In this document: positions 1-7,181 of the stretch, piece after piece | Layout: each line of letters opens with the position of its first letter | Numbering within the stretch: position 1 is the stretch's first letter | Source: Pyxidicoccus xibeiensis | GTDB lineage: Bacteria; Myxococcota; Myxococcia; Myxococcales; Myxococcaceae | DNA: 64,000 nt | Assembly: GCF_024198175.1 (NCBI RefSeq) | Contig: NZ_JAJVKV010000002.1 | Location: 930,001 to 994,000 of the forward strand | Direction of reading: 5' to 3' | The notes under the pieces: model-generated | The model's database searches: none | What the model was told of the DNA's origin: nothing | Seen by the model: the letters and a program-made list of their open reading frames with translations, nothing else | Position numbers and translations under genes: made by a program

Positions 1-854
1 GCCACGTCCGGCGGGCCCTTCTCCGCGAGGGCCAGGGCCTTCTGCGCGTCCTCCAGCTTCCCCTGCGCGAAGAGGGCCTGCGCGCGCAGCAGCGACACCT
101 TGGGGCGCTGGGCCTTCGTCAGCTTCGTGCCCTCGAGCAGGTCCAGCTCGTCCAGCGCCCGCTGCGGCGCGCCCGCGTCCAGGAAGCCCTCGGCGCGGCG
201 CGTGCGCTCGGCGAAGCCCAGCGTCGCCGCGGGCTTCTTCCCCTCGGTGAGCCACTTCACCGCTTCGTCCGCGTAGGGGTGCGAGGGGAAGCGCAGCGCC
301 ACCGCCAGGAGGTCCGCCACCTGGCCGGCGCGGTTGCCCGAGGCGCCACGCGCCAGGCCGCGCTGATAGAGCAGCTCCGGGGTGGGTGTGGCCTTGGCGG
401 CGGCCTCCAGCACCCCGGAGGCCTCCTTCGCCTTGCCGGCCTTCAGCAGTGCCTCACCCAGCCGGGCACGGGCCCGGGCGGCGAGCTCGGCGGGGGCCGG
501 AGGCTGGGCTGCCAGCACCCTGGAAAATTCGCCCGCGGCCCCCGTCGCGTCACCGGCATAGAAGCGCGCCTGCCCCAGGTAGAACGCATGGAAGGGCGCC
601 AGGGGCGCGGGAGCGGGGTGGGCGGACAGCAGCGCCCTCGCCTCGGCCGCCTGCCCGTCGGAGAGCGCCAGGGTGCCCGCCAGCAGCGCTAATCGGCCAG
701 CATCGGGGCACTTCTTCGCCACGCAGGCCTCCAGCTCCGCTCGCGCCAGGCCCGCCGCTTCCGGCTTGTGGAGCCTGACTGCTTCCAGCGTCGCTGGGGA
801 CTGCCCCAGGGCCACTCCCGCAACCAGCCCCGCCACCAGCCCTGTCCAACTCAT
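1..854 (-). CDS. TPR-rich exported protein, probable N-terminal part of a lytic transglycosylase (partial)
   Basis: The reading frame is open from an ATG at 854 to the left edge, so the C-terminus lies outside the window. A purine-rich ribosome site (GGAAAGGAAG) sits just upstream of the ATG. The visible 284 residues begin with a short hydrophobic signal-like segment (GLVAGLVAGVALG). They continue as Ala/Leu-rich helical hairpins typical of TPR or Slt U-domain repeats, for example FHAFYLGQARFYAGDATGAA and LLYQRGLARGASGNRAGQ. This layout, with exported helical repeats before a catalytic domain, is typical of soluble lytic murein transglycosylases, which cleave peptidoglycan in the periplasm. 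The catalytic domain itself is not visible, so a plain TPR lipoprotein or Tol-Pal-type protein remains possible. The helical-repeat reading is direct; the enzyme name is inference. Confidence 0.6.
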   Translation of the reverse strand, partial: MSWTGLVAGLVAGVALGQSPATLEAVRLHKPEAAGLARAELEACVAKKCPDAGRLALLAGTLALSDGQAAEARALLSAHPAPAPLAPFHAFYLGQARFYAGDATGAAGEFSRVLAAQPPAPAELAARARARLGEALLKAGKAKEASGVLEAAAKATPTPELLYQRGLARGASGNRAGQVADLLAVALRFPSHPYADEAVKWLTEGKKPAATLGFAERTRRAEGFLDAGAPQRALDELDLLEGTKLTKAQRPKVSLLRAQALFAQGKLEDAQKALALAEKGPPDV

Positions 855-940
855 GTGGTCTTCCTTTCCTGACGCGGCTTTGCGGCCTGCCAACGAGACG
901 GGCCAGCCGATCATTCCCCTTGCCTTGGAGGGGGGGTGGT

Positions 941-969
941 TTGACAGCAGGCTCGACAAGTCCTAGATC
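941..969 (+). promoter_or_regulatory. Candidate sigma-70-type promoter for the small gene at 1211
   Basis: A perfect TTGACA (941-946) is followed after 17 bases by TAGATC (964-969), which matches the -10 consensus at three of six positions. Transcription would start near 976 and leave a leader of about 235 bases before the ATG at 1211. This is a consensus match only. Confidence 0.4.
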
Positions 970-1079
970 CGCGCGGCGTCGGGACGGAACCCATGCTGTT
1001 CGGAACCGTCAACATTCGTTGAAAGAGTCCAGACGATTACGTGCTCTTGGGTAGGAAACGTCGGCCCATTGCAACACCT

Positions 1080-1120
1080 GGAGTGAATCACTAGTTTGCG
1101 CGGCCGTAACGCGCCACTCC
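1080..1120 (+). promoter_or_regulatory. Nested stem-loop in the leader of the 1211 gene
   Basis: GGAGTG (1080-1085) pairs with CACTCC (1115-1120). Inside it, GCGCG (1098-1102) pairs with CGCGC (1110-1114) around a seven-base loop. The two stems abut on the 3' side, giving one composite hairpin with a 12-base bulge on the 5' side. A second, smaller inverted repeat (ACCCGC/GCGGGT, 1126-1144) follows. It could be an RNA leader element; no known riboswitch is recognised. Confidence 0.3.
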
Positions 1121-1210
1121 GGTCCACCCGCTGCGTAGGCGGGTCCGTCGTCCGGTAGCACTGCTCGTTCACAGCGCTCGGGGGGGGAATCAGCTCAGAG
1201 GGAGGGCTCC

Positions 1211-1444
1211 ATGAAGCCGTGTCCAGCCGATCTGCCGCAAACCATCAACCCCGAGGCCGGGCCGAAGCGTGCCGGCGTCGAGACGCATCGCAACCTGAAC
1301 TGCCACCACTATGACAACTGTCTGGACGAGGCCGTCCGGCGGGGTTGGCAGTCTTTCACGTGCATGAAGTGCCCGATGTACCAGCACGTGGCGCCGCCCC
1401 AGATGGGGCTCGAGGCCTACGCCACGCAGCGCCGTCCCGTCTGA
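1211..1444 (+). CDS. Small Cys/His-rich protein of unknown function
   Basis: A 77-residue protein with a strong ribosome site (GGGAGGG) close before the ATG. It is soluble, with no signal peptide or membrane segment. The centre holds Cys and His in a pattern that could bind metal: NCHHYDNCLDEA, then about 13 residues later FTCMKCPMY, so the spacing is C-x6-C, then C-x2-C. I do not recognise a named family. It resembles small conserved myxobacterial hypothetical proteins, and its own promoter and structured leader suggest it is expressed and regulated independently. A zinc- or iron-binding role is inference from the Cys/His spacing alone. Confidence 0.75.
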   Translation: MKPCPADLPQTINPEAGPKRAGVETHRNLNCHHYDNCLDEAVRRGWQSFTCMKCPMYQHVAPPQMGLEAYATQRRPV

Positions 1445-1502
1445 CAGTCCTGAATGTGTCCTGGTCCCGGGGCAGCCCCTGTGTTGGGACAGGGGCGCCA
1501 CG

Positions 1503-3026
1503 TCAGTGGACCGCGGCGTAGATGACGGCGACCCAGTACTGCTTCTTGCCGAAGCGACGGGAGTCTCCCCGCACCACGCCCACGCCCACGCGGTTGTGGG
1601 TGGCATCCGCGAGGCTGCGCGACTCGGGCAGGGCCGTCGGGTCAGACACGACGAAGAAATCCACCGCCACCGTCCCCGCGTCCGGCAGGGCCTGGAAGGC
1701 GCGCTCGTGGAGTGGATTCTCACCGGGCTGCGCCGAGGGCTGGTCCAGCTCCAGCGCCCGCTTCGCGTGGGCCGTTGCCAGCGCTTCCAGCGCCGCGCTG
1801 CGCTCCAGGGGCGGCAGCTTGCGCGTGGCGCGCCAGCGGGTGAGCACGTCGTAGGCCTCCTGCCTCGGGTCGTCCGGCTCCTGCGTCGACGGTGACGCGG
1901 CGGTGAAGACCTCGGTGAGGATGACCTCGTCCCGCCCGCCGACCTTCTGGAAGGCGACACCCACACCCATGAAGCGGAAGCCCGGGTCCAGCAGGTTGCG
2001 GCGGTGGCCGGGGCTGTGCTCGATGCCGAAGTGCGCCGCGAGCGGCCCCGACGCGAGGCCCAGGTTCTCCCCCGCGCGCACATAGCGCGCGTCGGCTGGC
2101 AGCCGCTTCGTCAGCGTGGAGCCGTCCGGGGCCACGTGGGCGAAGAAGCCCTCGGCGGACATCTTGTCGCTGTAGGCCTGGGACACGCCCTCCAGCACCG
2201 GGTCCGGCGCCAGCGGCTGCAGGCGGTGGGCCTTGCGCAGCGAGTTGATGCGCTCGTACACGGCCACGCGGGCGTCGTGCAGCGTGGTGGGCTCGACGTC
2301 CTGCGCGCGCGAGTCCCGCTTCCGGGGCTCGCCGAGCTGGGTGAGGAAGAGGGCGGCGACCTCGGGGCCTCCCTCTCCACGGCCCACGACCTCCACCGTG
2401 TAGCTGCCGGGCGTGGAGAGCTCCAGGCGCGTGCAGAAGTGCGAGTCGCCGCCCCGGCGGGAGATGGGCACCTGGTCCACCTCGCCATCCGGACGCGTGA
2501 CGTACAGCTCCGGCTTGCGCAGCGGCGGCACCAGGCTGCCGCAGAGGGTGCGCGCGGCCTTCTCTCCGGGAAGGGTGCGAGGGAAGGGCTGCAGCTCCGC
2601 CTTGCGGTCCGCCAGCAGCAGCAGCAGCGCGGCGCGCTCGCCGTCCAGGGCCATGCCCACGCCGAAGTGGGAGGCGCGCTCCACGTTGAAGTCCGCGCGG
2701 GCGAGGAAGGTCTCCACCGCATGGCGGTGCGCCCACGCGCGGATGACGAGCGTGCGCGGCGACGGGTCCGAAGCCCCCGCGTCGCTGACGGCTTCCGTGA
2801 GCGTGAAGAGGTCCGGCGCGCCGGTGGGGTACTCGGTGAGGGCTTCCCGCGCGAGCCGCCGCGCCGCCGCCGCCAGCGCCGCGTCCCGCGAAGGGGCGCG
2901 CCGGCCCACGCGCTCGAACTCGCGCACCACGTGCTGGTTGGCCTCACGCTCCATGGCGTCCACGGGCGAGGGTGCCGGAGCCGGCGTCGCGGCCAGCAGC
3001 ACGCCGAGCGCCAGGACGGCCATCAT
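1503..3026 (-). CDS. Secreted CAP/SCP-domain protein
   Basis: The 507-residue protein starts at an ATG (3026) that overlaps the stop of the upstream DciA-like gene (ATGA), which fixes the start and indicates translational coupling. The first 16 residues are hydrophobic and end in an Ala-rich cleavage-like site (signal peptide). Residues about 20-225 have no family I recognise. The middle is a clear CAP (SCP/PR-1-like) domain: [20 protein letters not shown], then GFFAHVAPDG, AGENLG, and HSPGHRRNLLDPGFRFMGVG, which are the usual CAP blocks with their His and Glu residues. A C-terminal stretch of about 130 residues includes a second, weaker repeat of the same kind (HNRVGVGVV). Bacterial CAP proteins are exported, with roles that are mostly unknown. 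A longer frame continues upstream to 4322, but that part is antisense to the lipoprotein gene. Confidence 0.88.
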   Translation of the reverse strand: MMAVLALGVLLAATPAPAPSPVDAMEREANQHVVREFERVGRRAPSRDAALAAAARRLAREALTEYPTGAPDLFTLTEAVSDAGASDPSPRTLVIRAWAHRHAVETFLARADFNVERASHFGVGMALDGERAALLLLLADRKAELQPFPRTLPGEKAARTLCGSLVPPLRKPELYVTRPDGEVDQVPISRRGGDSHFCTRLELSTPGSYTVEVVGRGEGGPEVAALFLTQLGEPRKRDSRAQDVEPTTLHDARVAVYERINSLRKAHRLQPLAPDPVLEGVSQAYSDKMSAEGFFAHVAPDGSTLTKRLPADARYVRAGENLGLASGPLAAHFGIEHSPGHRRNLLDPGFRFMGVGVAFQKVGGRDEVILTEVFTAASPSTQEPDDPRQEAYDVLTRWRATRKLPPLERSAALEALATAHAKRALELDQPSAQPGENPLHERAFQALPDAGTVAVDFFVVSDPTALPESRSLADATHNRVGVGVVRGDSRRFGKKQYWVAVIYAAVH

Positions 3027-3334
3027 CGCGGCTGCACCCGGAAGGTGAGGGCCGTCACCGTGCCCGGCCCCAGCCGCGCGTTGAGCTGCTCGCACAGCGA
3101 GGCCGACTCGGCCTCCAGCGACTGCGCCCACGCCTCGCCCTCGACAGCCACCACCAGCGTGGTGCCGTACAGGGCGTGTGGGGAGGTATGACGGGCCAGG
3201 TTGGCCCCCACCACCGAGGCCCACACCGGCGCCAGCGCATGGCCACGGCCGGACTCTCCGGCGAGGCGCGCCAGCACACGGGGAAGGAGGCTTTCCAGGG
3301 TCTTGGGCTCGCTGCGCGCCATGGGGGCGATCAT
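3023..3334 (-). CDS. DciA-like (DUF721) protein
   Basis: A small basic protein of 103 residues of the DUF721/DciA type. The typical features are an N-terminal LESLLPRVLARL helix, a VWASVVGANLARHT segment, and a C-terminal beta-alpha part (TLVVAVEGEAWAQSLEAES, then LNARLGPGTVTALTFRV). In many bacteria DciA helps load the replicative helicase DnaB; whether this copy does so is inference. The chosen ATG at 3334 has GGCAGGGA before it. An in-frame ATG at 3358 would add eight residues. Its stop overlaps the start of the CAP protein by four bases, so the two genes are probably co-transcribed. Confidence 0.75.
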   Translation of the reverse strand: MIAPMARSEPKTLESLLPRVLARLAGESGRGHALAPVWASVVGANLARHTSPHALYGTTLVVAVEGEAWAQSLEAESASLCEQLNARLGPGTVTALTFRVQPR

Positions 3335-3498
3335 GGTTCCCTGCCACCGGAAAGCCAACCGGCGATTGTGCCGTGAGGGTGAACAGCGGGCGGGCGGGCA
3401 CCGTCGCTGTCGGAAGGACGGCGGACGGTGTCATGGACCGTCGCACAGCGGGCTGCCAGCCTGTAAGGTCGCGGACGGTCCCCCTGGAGTCGCATCGC

Positions 3499-6129
3499 AT
3501 GAGCCTCTCACCGCGCACCCACCTGCTGGCCGGCCTCGCCTGCGTGCTGCTGGCCCTGGCCGGCTGCGCGGCGGACGAGGCTCCGGGGCCCGCCATCCCC
3601 GAGCCTCCACCCCTGCCGCCGCTGAGCTGCGCGGTGGACCAGGACTGTCCGGACCCGGCGATCTTCTTCTGTGACACGGTGGCCTCGCGCTGCGAGCCCG
3701 CGTGTCGCATCCGCACCGACTGCGCACGGGAGCGGCGGGGCCAGCAGTACGCGCTGCCCCAATGTGACGACTCCCCGCTGGGCTGCCAGTGCGACATGAG
3801 CCGGTGCATGCCCGCCGTGTGCGCCGCCGACGCGGACTGCGCCGGGTATGCGGGCACGGTGTGCCGGGATGGGGCGTGCATCCCGGCTCCAGCCGCGGAG
3901 ACGGCGGCGGCCTGCGAGGTGACGCCGGACGTGGTCGTCGGCCGTCCGGGCCTGTCCATGGTCTTCCACGTGTGGGCCCGGGATGCTCGGGGCGCGCCGG
4001 TGGTGCCGCGCGCCGGAGTGACGTGGCAGGCGCGCTCGCGGGAGGTGACGGGGGGCGGTGAGGGAGTGCGCGCCACCTTCGTCCTCGCCGAGCCTGGCGT
4101 GGAGCGCGACGCGGTGGAGGCCCGCGTGGGCAACGTCACCTGCCGCGCCCGCGTCACCGTGCTGCCCGCGGAGGTGCCACCGGGAGGCGTGCGCGTGCTG
4201 GCGGTGGACGAGCTGACGGGCCGCCCGCTGCCTCTCGCCACCGTGGCGGTGTCCAATGCCGCGGGCGTCGTGACGGCCAGCGCGGTGACGGGCCCGGAGG
4301 GCGCGGCCTGGGTGCCGGCCACGGGCGAGGTGTCGCTGTCCGTCTTCCACGCCGACTACGGGTACCTCACGCTGGCGGGCCATGACGCGACGGGCACCCG
4401 TGACCTCCGGCTGGCCCTGCGGCGCAACCCGCTGGACCGCTTCGGTGGCGTGCGTGGCACCTTCGCCGACCCGAAGGCGCCGGAGGTCGCGTCGCTGCGG
4501 CTGGCGCTGACGGGCCTGGCGCTGCCGGGCCTCCCCTCGGACGCGGCACCGCAGACGCTGCTGGGGCCGGAGCGCGAGGTGCAGGTCGGCGCGGGCAGCA
4601 GCCGGAGCCCGCTGCGGCTGCCGTCCTCCGTGGCCATCTGGCTGGCCGGCACGCCTCCGCTGGAGGTGGCCGCGCCCGGCGTGGCCGGCGTCTGTGATGC
4701 ACCGCTGGCGGACGTGCTGGAGCCGGAGCTCGGGGTGCGCACCGGCGCGTGCGGCACCCGCGTCGCATGGGCGCTGACCGGAGAGCTGCCCCTGCGTCAG
4801 GTGCCCCTGACCGGGCTGCAGCAGGGCGGGGACGCGCTGCTGCTGCTGGGGCGCGTCCTGCCGTGGTCGCAGACCTTCGAGTCGACGGTGCTGCGCGACA
4901 CGCGCTTCACCCTTGCGTCCACGCCCCTCGGTGCCTCCGGCGAGCCGGACCTGGCGGCGGTGGAGTTCTCGCGGACCGAGTCCTTCGCGGAGGGCGGGGT
5001 GCGGCTGGCCTTCCCCTTCGCGGTGCGGGTGCCGGCGCTGCCACGCTTCCGGGGCCTGTACCTCAACCGCGCCTACGTCCTGGCCACCGTGCAGGCGCCG
5101 GGCCGGGGACGGGTGCCGCTGGGACTGGGCGCCGCCCCGAATCTCAACCCCAGGGACCCCAACACGGACTGGGTGGACAACCGGCTGGGCGGCCCCGGGC
5201 TCATCCTGCTTCGCATGGCCCCCGCCCATGGAGGCCTGGAGGGCCAGCCGTACCGGCTCGTGGTGTCCGCCACCTCGGGCCCGCGCGACGAGGACGCGGC
5301 CTCCGCCGTGGCCACCACCACGCTGCTGGCCGACCTGGCCGGGCCCACCTTCGACCCGCCGGGCGCGAGGCCCGTGGAGCTGCGCACGGCCTTCCTCCAG
5401 CTCCCCGAGGACGCCCGCTACAACTTCGACACCGCCACGTACGGAGGCCTGGCCGGCCGCCAGTTCCGCGCGGACGTGGACGCGAAGGCCACGCTGGTGC
5501 GCGTCGTCTTCACGACCCGCTCCGGCCGCCGGTGGACGGTGGTGGCGACGCCGCAGCAGGCCCGTGAGGGATTGCGCGTGCCCCGCGTGCCCGCCCCCTT
5601 CGAGGACCGCACGTACTCCGGTGACCTCGAGGGCTCACGCGCGTCGCTCCTGGTGGAGGTGCTGACGGTGACGGCGGACACCGCCCCGGGCGACGGCCTG
5701 GGGCCGGCCCGCCTGGCCGCGGCGGAGGGCCCCGGGTGGGAGCGCCTGGGCGACCTCACGCGTGCGATGGCCTCGCTGGACGTGGGGCGCCCGGAGGTGG
5801 CGTGGCTCTTCCCGGAGCTGGAGGGCCAGCGGCTCGTCCGCGGCAGCGCCGTGCGGGTGCGCGTCACGGGCTTCCGCGTGGGCCCGAGCACCGGGCCGGG
5901 AAGCCCCGTGGACGGCCAGGTGCGCCTGGTGCTGCGCGGGGGCACCGGCTGCGAGGGCACGGTGCTGACCGGAGACCAGGCCGTCCCCAAGGGGGACGGG
6001 GAGGTGGAGCTGCAGCTCCCACCTGGCTGCTCGGGGACGGGCGTCAGGCTGGTGGCGGAGCTGGCGGACCCCGCAGGCATCCCCCTGCGCCCGCCCGTCA
6101 CCGCCGTGCGTGGCGTGGATATCCCGTGA
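3499..6129 (+). CDS. Large lipoprotein with Cys-rich N-terminus and carboxypeptidase-regulatory-like region
   Basis: An 876-residue protein. It begins with a classic lipoprotein signal (LLAGLACVLLALAGC, lipid-attached Cys23). A Cys-rich segment follows at about residues 45-135, with repeated short motifs such as DQDCPDPAIFFC and DADCAGYAGTVC, a style common in myxobacterial surface proteins. After that come beta-rich Ig-like or carboxypeptidase-regulatory-like domains, for example GVRVLAVDELTGRPLPLATV. The rest is large, beta-rich and not recognised. A weak ribosome site (CTGGAG) precedes the ATG. The same general architecture occurs in the lipoprotein at 15061-16680. The likely place is the outer membrane or cell surface; function unknown. 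Confidence 0.85.
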   Translation: MSLSPRTHLLAGLACVLLALAGCAADEAPGPAIPEPPPLPPLSCAVDQDCPDPAIFFCDTVASRCEPACRIRTDCARERRGQQYALPQCDDSPLGCQCDMSRCMPAVCAADADCAGYAGTVCRDGACIPAPAAETAAACEVTPDVVVGRPGLSMVFHVWARDARGAPVVPRAGVTWQARSREVTGGGEGVRATFVLAEPGVERDAVEARVGNVTCRARVTVLPAEVPPGGVRVLAVDELTGRPLPLATVAVSNAAGVVTASAVTGPEGAAWVPATGEVSLSVFHADYGYLTLAGHDATGTRDLRLALRRNPLDRFGGVRGTFADPKAPEVASLRLALTGLALPGLPSDAAPQTLLGPEREVQVGAGSSRSPLRLPSSVAIWLAGTPPLEVAAPGVAGVCDAPLADVLEPELGVRTGACGTRVAWALTGELPLRQVPLTGLQQGGDALLLLGRVLPWSQTFESTVLRDTRFTLASTPLGASGEPDLAAVEFSRTESFAEGGVRLAFPFAVRVPALPRFRGLYLNRAYVLATVQAPGRGRVPLGLGAAPNLNPRDPNTDWVDNRLGGPGLILLRMAPAHGGLEGQPYRLVVSATSGPRDEDAASAVATTTLLADLAGPTFDPPGARPVELRTAFLQLPEDARYNFDTATYGGLAGRQFRADVDAKATLVRVVFTTRSGRRWTVVATPQQAREGLRVPRVPAPFEDRTYSGDLEGSRASLLVEVLTVTADTAPGDGLGPARLAAAEGPGWERLGDLTRAMASLDVGRPEVAWLFPELEGQRLVRGSAVRVRVTGFRVGPSTGPGSPVDGQVRLVLRGGTGCEGTVLTGDQAVPKGDGEVELQLPPGCSGTGVRLVAELADPAGIPLRPPVTAVRGVDIP

Positions 6130-6246
6130 TGGCGTAGGACGTGGTAGGTCGCCGCTCCACCTGCGGGAGTTCCCCACCCGGGCTCCCGCAGTGAGATTCG
6201 CTTTCAGGATTTACCGGGTGATACCGTTGGGCTACCGGGAGGCAGG

Positions 6247-7122
6247 GTGCAGAAGGAGACGGTCGTCACGGTCATCTCGAAGATCTCCGACCGGCCGGTC
6301 AACCTCGACGCGGCGCTGGTGGTGATCTACGGCCTGGACCTGGGGCGGAAGTTCGACCTCACGCGCGAGGAGACGCTCATCGGGCGCTCTTCCAAGGCGG
6401 ACATCCAGATCGACCAGGAGTCGGTGAGCCGCAACCACGCGGGCATCACCAACACGCGCGAGGGCGTGCGCATCCGCGACCTGGGCTCCACCAACGGCAC
6501 GTTCATCAACGACGAGCTGGTGGAAGGCGGGCGCGAGCTGCGCAACGGCGACCTGGTGAAGATTGGCCGCACCATCTTCAAGTACATCGCCGGCGGCAAC
6601 ATCGAGGCGGCGTACCACGACGAGATCTACCGGCTGACCACCATGGACGGCCTGACGCAGATCTACAACCGCCGCTACTTCGACGAGCAGCTGGACCGCG
6701 AGCTGTCCCGCAGCCGGCGCTACGAGCGCGTGCTGTCGCTGGTGCTGCTGGACATCGACCACTTCAAGCAGGTGAACGACAGGTACGGGCACCTGGCCGG
6801 GGACTCGGTGCTGAAGCAGCTCGCGTCCACGGTGCGCACGAAGATCCGCCGCGAGGACGTGTTCGCGCGCTACGGCGGCGAGGAGTTCGCCATCCTCCTG
6901 CCCGAGGTGTCGCTGGGCGGCACGCGGCAGCTCGCGGAGAAGGTGCGGCGCCTGGTGGAGAAGCAGCGCTTCGAGTTCGACCGGCAGGTCATCCCCGTCA
7001 CCGTGTCGCTCGGCATCTGCACGCTGGAGCCCCAGCACCGCGAGCCCGCGGACCTGGTGCGCACGGCCGACGAGCGCCTCTTCGAGGCGAAGACAGCCGG
7101 CCGCAACCGCGTGGTGGGCTGA
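6247..7122 (+). CDS. Diguanylate cyclase with N-terminal FHA domain
   Basis: The 291-residue protein has an FHA domain (about residues 24-112: GRSSKAD 46-52, SRNHA 61-65, STNGTF 81-86) followed by a GGDEF domain (about 125-289). The active-site signature is GGEEF at 210-214, and the metal-binding aspartate lies in LLDIDHFK. An inhibitory I-site RxxD (Arg201-Asp204) sits exactly five residues before GGEEF, so the enzyme should be active and product-inhibited. It would make cyclic di-GMP in the cytoplasm, with output controlled by binding of phosphothreonine proteins to the FHA domain, a plausible link to the many Ser/Thr kinases of myxobacteria. The start codon is GTG, chosen because a purine-rich GGGAGGCAG precedes it. 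Confidence 0.95.
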   Translation: MQKETVVTVISKISDRPVNLDAALVVIYGLDLGRKFDLTREETLIGRSSKADIQIDQESVSRNHAGITNTREGVRIRDLGSTNGTFINDELVEGGRELRNGDLVKIGRTIFKYIAGGNIEAAYHDEIYRLTTMDGLTQIYNRRYFDEQLDRELSRSRRYERVLSLVLLDIDHFKQVNDRYGHLAGDSVLKQLASTVRTKIRREDVFARYGGEEFAILLPEVSLGGTRQLAEKVRRLVEKQRFEFDRQVIPVTVSLGICTLEPQHREPADLVRTADERLFEAKTAGRNRVVG

Positions 7123-7133
7123 GCACGGCTCCC

Positions 7134-7159
7134 AGCCCCGCGGGGCTCCGGCGTTCCGG
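7134..7159. terminator. Candidate bidirectional terminator between convergent genes
   Basis: The palindrome AGCCCCGCGGGGCT (7134-7147) is followed at once by CCGGCGTTCCGG (7148-7159), a second small hairpin with a four-base loop. Both lie between the stop of the diguanylate cyclase gene and the stop of the convergent acyltransferase gene. There is no U-tract, as is usual at this GC content. Confidence 0.4.
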
Positions 7160-7181
7160 AAGCCCCGGGCCCCCCGTCGTC

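Larger units (their letters stand above)
855..1210. other. Intergenic region between divergent genes, with structured leader
   Basis: No convincing gene lies in these 356 bases. The base composition is visibly less GC-rich than the coding DNA on either side. It holds a candidate promoter (941-969) and two inverted repeats (1080-1120 and 1126-1144) upstream of the small gene at 1211. A 69-codon open frame on the minus strand (963-1172) has no ribosome site and an unlikely composition, so I left it out. Confidence 0.5.

Noticed and set aside
963..1172. A 69-codon minus-strand frame in the leader region
   Set aside because: No ribosome site, no third-position G/C bias and no motif; the region is better explained as promoter and leader.
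3027..4322. 432-codon N-terminal extension of the CAP protein frame
   Set aside because: It runs antisense to the lipoprotein gene and through the DciA-like gene. The signal peptide and ATGA overlap fix the real start at 3026.
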